A stretch of 64,000 nt of DNA from Phytophthora quininea (taxonomy: Eukaryota; Oomycota; Peronosporomycetes; Peronosporales; Peronosporaceae): assembly GCA_011947345.1 (NCBI GenBank), contig JAAVTG010000552.1, forward strand, positions 47,389-111,388, written 5' to 3'. This document shows positions 59,201-64,000 of the stretch, one piece after another. A program made the translations under genes and the position numbers. The stretch's first letter is position 1. Each line of letters starts with the position of its first letter. The notes under the pieces were generated by a model. The model was given only the letters and a program-made list of their open reading frames with translations, was not told the DNA's origin and did no database searches.

Positions 59201-62200
59201 ATGCCGCCACCGTGTAACTGTATAATGTATCCCGGAGCAAATGCCCACGAGCAAATGTAGTACTCGTCCCATTATACAGCGTGCTGTTGGCTTCCGAGTA
59301 GAGGATGTAGTTCACGGAAGCACCACCACCAGTGTCCTCGCTTGCAGACCATTGAATCGTTTGTTGTCCTGATGTGCCGTTTACAACTGCTACGTTGGGA
59401 GGAACACTTGGTATGGTAACTACACTCGTCCTACCGGATAGCGATGCGCTAGGTGCGCTTGGTCCAGCCGAGTTTACTGATTCAACAACATAAACGTAAG
59501 TATGTTCCGCCAGAAGCCCCTGATCATCGACAAAGCTCGCATTGTCTCCACCATCCTCAATTGGTGCGATCAGCACATTGTCTCGATAAACGTTGTAACC
59601 AGTGAGGGCTCACCGCCAGTGTCAAGAGGGGCTGCCAGCTCAAGCCAATCGACCCTCCCGTGCTATTCGTCTGAATCAATAAAACAGGTTGATCGGGTGG
59701 AACGGCATCTGGGTTTGTCAAAGCAGACACGCTCGTACTTTGAGAGCTAATGCCGGCCTCATTCCATGCCGCCACCGTGTAACTGTATAATGTATCCCGG
59801 AGCAAATGCCCACGAGCAAATGTAGTACTCGTCCCATTATACAGCGTGCTGTTGGCTTCCGAGTAGAGGATGTAGTTCACGGAAGCACCACCACCAGTGT
59901 CCTCGCTTGCAGACCATTGAATCGTTTGTTGTCCTGATGTGCCGTTTACAACTGCTACGTTGGGAGGAACACTTGGTATGGTAACTACACTCGTCCTACC
60001 GGATAGCGATGCGCTAGGTGCGCTTGGTCCAGCCGAGTTTACTGATTCAACAACATAAACGTAAGTATGTTCCGCCAGAAGCCCCTGATCATCGACAAAG
60101 CTCGCATTGTCTCCACCATCCTCAATTGGTGCGATCAGCACATTGTCTCGATAAACGTTGTAACCAGTGAGGGCTCACCGCCAGTGTCAAGAGGGGTTGC
60201 CAGCTCAAGCCAATCGACCCTCCCGTGCTATTCGTCTGAATCAATAAAACAGGTTGATCGGGTGGAACGGCATCTGGGTTTGTCAAAGCAGACACGCTCG
60301 TACTTTGAGAGCTAATGCCGGCCTCATTCCACGCCGCCACCGTGTAACTGTATAATGTATCCCGGAGCAAATGCCCACGAGCAAATGTAGTACTCGTCCC
60401 ATTATACAGCGTGGTGTTGGCTTCCGAGTAGAGGATGTAGTTCACGAAGCACCACCACCAGTGTCCTCGCTTGCAGACCATTGAATCGTTTGTTGTCCTG
60501 ATGTGCCGTTTACAACTGCTACGTTGGGAGGAACACTTGGTATGGTAACTACACTCGTCCTACCGGATAGCGATGCGCTAGGTGCGCTTGATCCAGCCGA
60601 GTTTACTGATTCAACAACATAAACGTAAGTATGTTCCGCCAGAAGCCCCTGATCATCGACAAAGCTCGCATTGTCTCCACCATCCTCAATTGGTGCGATC
60701 AGCACATTGTCTCGATAAACGTTGTAACCAGTGAGGGCTCACCGCCAGTGTCAAGAGGGGTTGCCAGCTCAAGCCAATCGACCCTCCCGTGCTATTCGTC
60801 TGAATCAATAAAACAGGTTGATCGGGTGGAACGGCATCTGGGTTTGTCAAAGCAGACACGCTCGTACTTTGAGAGCTAATGCCGGCCTCATTCCACGCCG
60901 CCACCGTGTAACTGTATAATGTATCCCGGAGCAAATGCCCACGAGCAAATGTAGTACTCGTCCCATTATACAGCGTGGTGTTGGCTTCCGAGTAGAGGAT
61001 GTAGTTCACAGAAGCACCACCACCAGTGTCCTCGCTTGCAGACCATTGAATCGTTTGTTGTCCTGATGTGCCGTTTACAACTGCTACGTTGGGAGGAACA
61101 CTTGGTATGGTAACTACACTCGTCCTACCGGATAGCGATGCGCTAGGTGCGCTTGATCCAGCCGAGTTTACTGATTCAACAACATAAACGTAAGTATGTT
61201 CCGCCAGAAGCCCCTGATCATCGACAAAGCTCGCATTGTCTCCACCATCCTCAATTGGTGCGATCAGCACATTGTCTCGATAAACGTTGTAACCAGTGAG
61301 GGCTCACCGCCAGTGTCAAGAGGGGTTGCCAGCTCAAGCCAATCGACCCTCCCGTGCTATTCGTCTGAATCAATAAAACAGGTTGATCGGGTGGAACGGC
61401 ATCTGGGTTTGTCAAAGCAGACACGCTCGTACTTTGAGAGCTAATGCCGGCCTCATTCCACGCCGCCACCGTGTAACTGTATAATGTATCCCGGAGCAAA
61501 TGCCCACGAGCAAATGTAGTACTCGTCCCATTATACAGCGTGGTGTTGGCTTCCGAGTAGAGGATGTAGTTCACAGAAGCACCACCACCAGTGTCCTCGC
61601 TTGCAGACCATTGAATCGTTTGTTGTCCTGATGTGCCGTTTACAACTGCTACGTTGGGAGGAACACTTGGTATGGTAACTACACTCGTCCTACCGGATAG
61701 CGATGCGCTAGGTGCGCTTGATCCAGCCGAGTTTACTGATTCAACAACATAAACGTAAGTATGTTCCGCCAGAAGCCCCTGATCATCGACAAAGCTCGCA
61801 TTGTCTCCACCATCCTCAATTGGTGCGATCAGCACATTGTCTCGATAAACGTTGTAACCAGTGAGGGCTCACCGCCAGTGTCAAGAGGGGTTGCCAGCTC
61901 AAGCCAATCGACCCTCCCGTGCTATTCGTCTGAATCAATAAAACAGGTTGATCGGGTGGAACGGCATCTGGGTTTGTCAAAGCAGACACGCTCGTACTTT
62001 GAGAGCTAATGCCGGCCTCATTCCACGCCGCCACCGTGTAACTGTATAATGTATCCCGGAGCAAATGCCCACGAGCAAATGTAGTACTCGTCCCATTATA
62101 CAGCGTGGTGTTGGCTTCGAGTAGAGGATGTAGTTCACAGAAGCACCACCACCAGTGTCCTCGCTTGCAGACCATTGAATCGTTTGTTGTCCTGATGTGC

Positions 62201-64000
62201 CGTTTACAACTGCTACGTTGGGAGGAACACTTGGTATGGTAACTACACTCGTCCTACCGGATAGCGATGCGCTAGGTGCGCTTGATCCAGCCGAGTTTAC
62301 TGATTCAACAACATAAACGTAAGTATGTTCCGCCAGAAGCCCCTGATCATCGACAAAGCTCGCATTGTCTCCACCATCCTCAATTGGTGCGATCAGCACA
62401 TTGTCTCGATAAACGTTGTAACCAGTGAGGGCTCACCGCCAGTGTCAAGAGGGGTTGCCAGCTCAAGCCAATCGACCCTCCCGTGCTATTCGTCTGAATC
62501 AATAAAACAGGTTGATCGGGTGGAACGGCATCTGGGTTTGTCAAAGCAGACACGCTCGTACTTTGAGAGCTAATGCCGGCCTCATTCCACGCCGCCACCG
62601 TGTAACTGTATAATGTATCCCGGAGCAAATGCCCACGAGCAAATGTAGTACTCGTCCCATTATACAGCGTGCGTGGTGTTGGCTTCCGAGTAGAGGATGT
62701 AGTTCACAGAAGCACCACCACCAGTGTCCTCGCTTGCAGACCATTGAATCGTTTGTTGTCCTGATGTGCCGTTTACAACTGCTACGTTGGGAGGAACACT
62801 TGGTATGGTAACTACACTCGTCCTACCGGATAGCGATGCGCTAGGTGCGCTTGATCCAGCCGAGTTTACTGATTCAACAACATAAACGTAAGTATGTTCC
62901 GCCAGAAGCCCCTGATCATCGACAAAGCTCGCATTGTCTCCACCATCCTCAATTGGTGCGATCAGCACATTGTCTCGATAAACGTTGTAACCAGTGAGGG
63001 CTCACCGCCAGTGTCAAGAGGGGGCTGCCAGCTCAAGCCAATCGACCCTCCCGTGCTATTCGTCTGAATCAATAAAACAGGTTGATCGGGTGGAACGGCA
63101 TCTGGGTTTGTCAAAGCAGACACGCTCGTACTTTGAGAGCTAATGCCGGCCTCATTCCACGCCGCCACCGTGTAACTGTATAATGTATCCCGGAGCAAAT
63201 GCCCACGAGCAAATGTAGTACTCGTCCCATTATACAGCGTGCTGTTGGCTTCCGAGTAGAGGATGTAGTTCACGGAAGCACCACCACCAGTGTCCTCGCT
63301 TGCAGACCATTGAATCGTTTGTTGTCCTGATGTGCCGTTTACAACTGCTACGTTGGGAGGAACACTTGGTATGGTAACTACACTCGTCCTACCGGATAGC
63401 GATGCGCTAGGTGCGCTTGATCCAGCCGAGTTTACTGATTCAACAACATAAACGTAAGTATGTTCCGCCAGAAGCCCCTGATCATCGACAAAGCTCGCAT
63501 TGTCTCCACCATCCTCAATTGGTGCGATCAGCACATTGTCTCGATAAACGTTGTAACCAGTGAGGGCTCACCGCCAGTGTCAAGAGGGGTTGCCAGCTCA
63601 AGCCAATCGACCCTCCCGTGCTATTCGTCTGAATCAATAAAACAGGTTGATCGGGTGGAACGGCATCTGGGTTTGTCAAAGCAGACACGCTCGTACTTTG
63701 AGAGCTAATGCCGGCCTCATTCCACGCCGCCACCGTGTAACTGTATAATGTATCCGGAGCAAATGCCCACGAGCAAATGTAGTACTCGTCCCATTATACA
63801 GCGTGGTGTTGGCTTCCGAGTAGAGATGTAGTTCAGAAGCACCACCACCAGTGTCCTCGCTTGCAGACCATTGAATCGTTTGTTGTCCTGATGTGCCGTT
63901 TACAACTGCTACGTTGGGAGGAACACTTGTATGGTAACTACACTCGTCCTACCGGATAGCGATGCGCTAGGTGCGCTTGATCCAGCCGAGTTTACTGATT
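44549..64000 (-). CDS. Giant modular cell-surface protein (partial; N-terminus outside window)
   Basis: One minus-strand gene appears to run from beyond 64000 to 44549, with many introns of about 50-90 nt, and would encode more than 5,000 residues. Order from N to C: FN3 array (64000-59000), single FN3 domains and Calx-beta repeats (58.7-56.6 kb), more FN3 (56.4-53.9 kb), CUB-like domain (53.6-53.0 kb), EGF-like Cys motif, right-handed beta-helix (52.9-48.0 kb), Cys-rich ephrin-receptor-like region (47.9-47.2 kb), membrane segments and a cytosolic tail. No internal start with a signal peptide was seen, and neighbouring ORFs connect by GT-AG introns, so one gene is favoured over several. C-terminal exons can be placed: 46558-46497, 46420-45514, 45454-45412, 45340-45223, 45134-44549. 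It is probably an adhesion or sensing receptor; ligands are unknown. Confidence 0.75.
48000..52900 (-). repeat. Right-handed beta-helix repeats (GGGI/GGAI type)
   Basis: Dozens of degenerate coils of about 20-30 residues recur, each with a GGGIYA, GGGLYAS, GGAIYLE or similar turn and an N-rich ladder (ITNCYAGG, NNTA). The look is that of pectate-lyase-type or chlamydial Pmp-type beta-helices. The coils run across at least eight exons. The DNA copies are diverged, so this is an old expansion. Confidence 0.75.
56629..57980 (-). other. Calx-beta domains followed by FN3
   Basis: In coding order, about 57980-57170 shows three Calx-beta-like blocks: VVFENVSDVTVGVIRANGSV, then IEFDVTNMSVQENNRVLNIP, each with strands ending in ITILDDGD or VVVLDDGD. 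An FN3 domain then starts at about 57230 (PPVLVDATGGMLVLNWEPP). Calx-beta domains bind calcium in adhesion proteins; DDGD is the expected site. One frame change near 57780 splits the first block. Confidence 0.7.
58940..64000 (-). repeat. Tandem array of about nine 565-bp units, each two FN3 domains
   Basis: The same sequence recurs with starts of the LIAPIEDGGDN segment at 59576, 60141, 60705, 61270, 61835, 62399, 62968 and 63534, plus a diverged first copy near 59000. Spacing is 564-569 nt. Each unit encodes one FN3 domain starting IPSVPPNVAVVNGTSGQQTI and a second starting PPDQPVLLIQTNSTGGSIGL. Copies are nearly identical, so expansion or homogenisation is recent. The array continues past the right edge. 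Confidence 0.95.

Noticed and set aside
59502..63708. An 82-codon plus-strand open frame repeated in every array unit
   Set aside because: It lies antisense to the FN3 coding frame and recurs only because the unit is repeated; no domain or start context supports it.

Overview
The window looks like nuclear DNA of an oomycete (Phytophthora/Pythium type). The grounds are tightly packed genes on both strands, short GT-AG introns of about 45-90 nt, a GCTCATTTTCA initiator-like element just before the ribosomal protein gene, and gene families typical of oomycetes (RCK and atypical kinases, CH-myosin, protist-type giant receptor, GH30 remnant). I saw no transposon, tRNA, rRNA or CRISPR. Several genes (LRRC45-like, AK9-like, RCK kinase) are usually tied to centrosomes or cilia, which fits an organism with flagellate zoospores.

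Layout. 0.1-3.7 kb: a decayed GH30 glycosidase, a 2OG-Fe(II) oxygenase and an unrecognised basic Ser-rich protein, all on the minus strand. 4.2-6.4 kb (-): LRRC45-like LRR/coiled-coil protein. 7.0-14.4 kb (+): atypical kinase followed by a 2,034-residue AK9-like adenylate kinase protein. 14.8-18.3 kb (-): copper-type P1B ATPase with a long Cys-Cys tail. 18.9-20.2 kb (+): ribosomal protein eL6. 20.3-23.4 kb (-): RCK-family kinase and Obg GTPase. 23.5-24.2 kb (+): unknown basic protein. 24.3-28.2 kb (-): P4 lipid flippase. 28.3-30.1 kb (+): E2F-type transcription factor. 30.2-31.7 kb (-): LRR protein. 32.0-36.5 kb (-): CH-domain/myosin fusion. 36.5-38.3 kb: gene-poor. 38.3-39.8 kb (+): GPR180/TMEM145-type 7TM protein. 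39.9-43.0 kb (-): FAAP100-like protein. 43.1-44.4 kb (+): F-box/DUSP-like protein. 44.5-64 kb (-): one giant modular membrane protein, cut by the right edge. Its N-terminal part is a tandem array of about nine nearly identical 565-bp units, each encoding two fibronectin III domains.

Two themes run through the window. First, reading frames break repeatedly by exactly one base, usually in a G/C run that is one base short. This includes the housekeeping eL6 gene, so most breaks look like homopolymer undercalls in the assembly, not biology. Gene models below bridge them, and after bridging the coding lengths usually become exact multiples of three. Second, many genes are head-to-head with very short shared promoters (about 50-70 nt) or tail-to-tail with about 100-150 nt between stops.

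Functionally the genes are a mixed neighbourhood, not an operon-like set: membrane transport (P1B, P4), cytoskeleton and cilium (LRRC45, AK9, RCK, myosin), translation and mitochondrial ribosome assembly (eL6, Obg), cell cycle and DNA repair (E2F, FAAP100-like), ubiquitin (F-box/DUSP) and cell surface (7TM, giant receptor).
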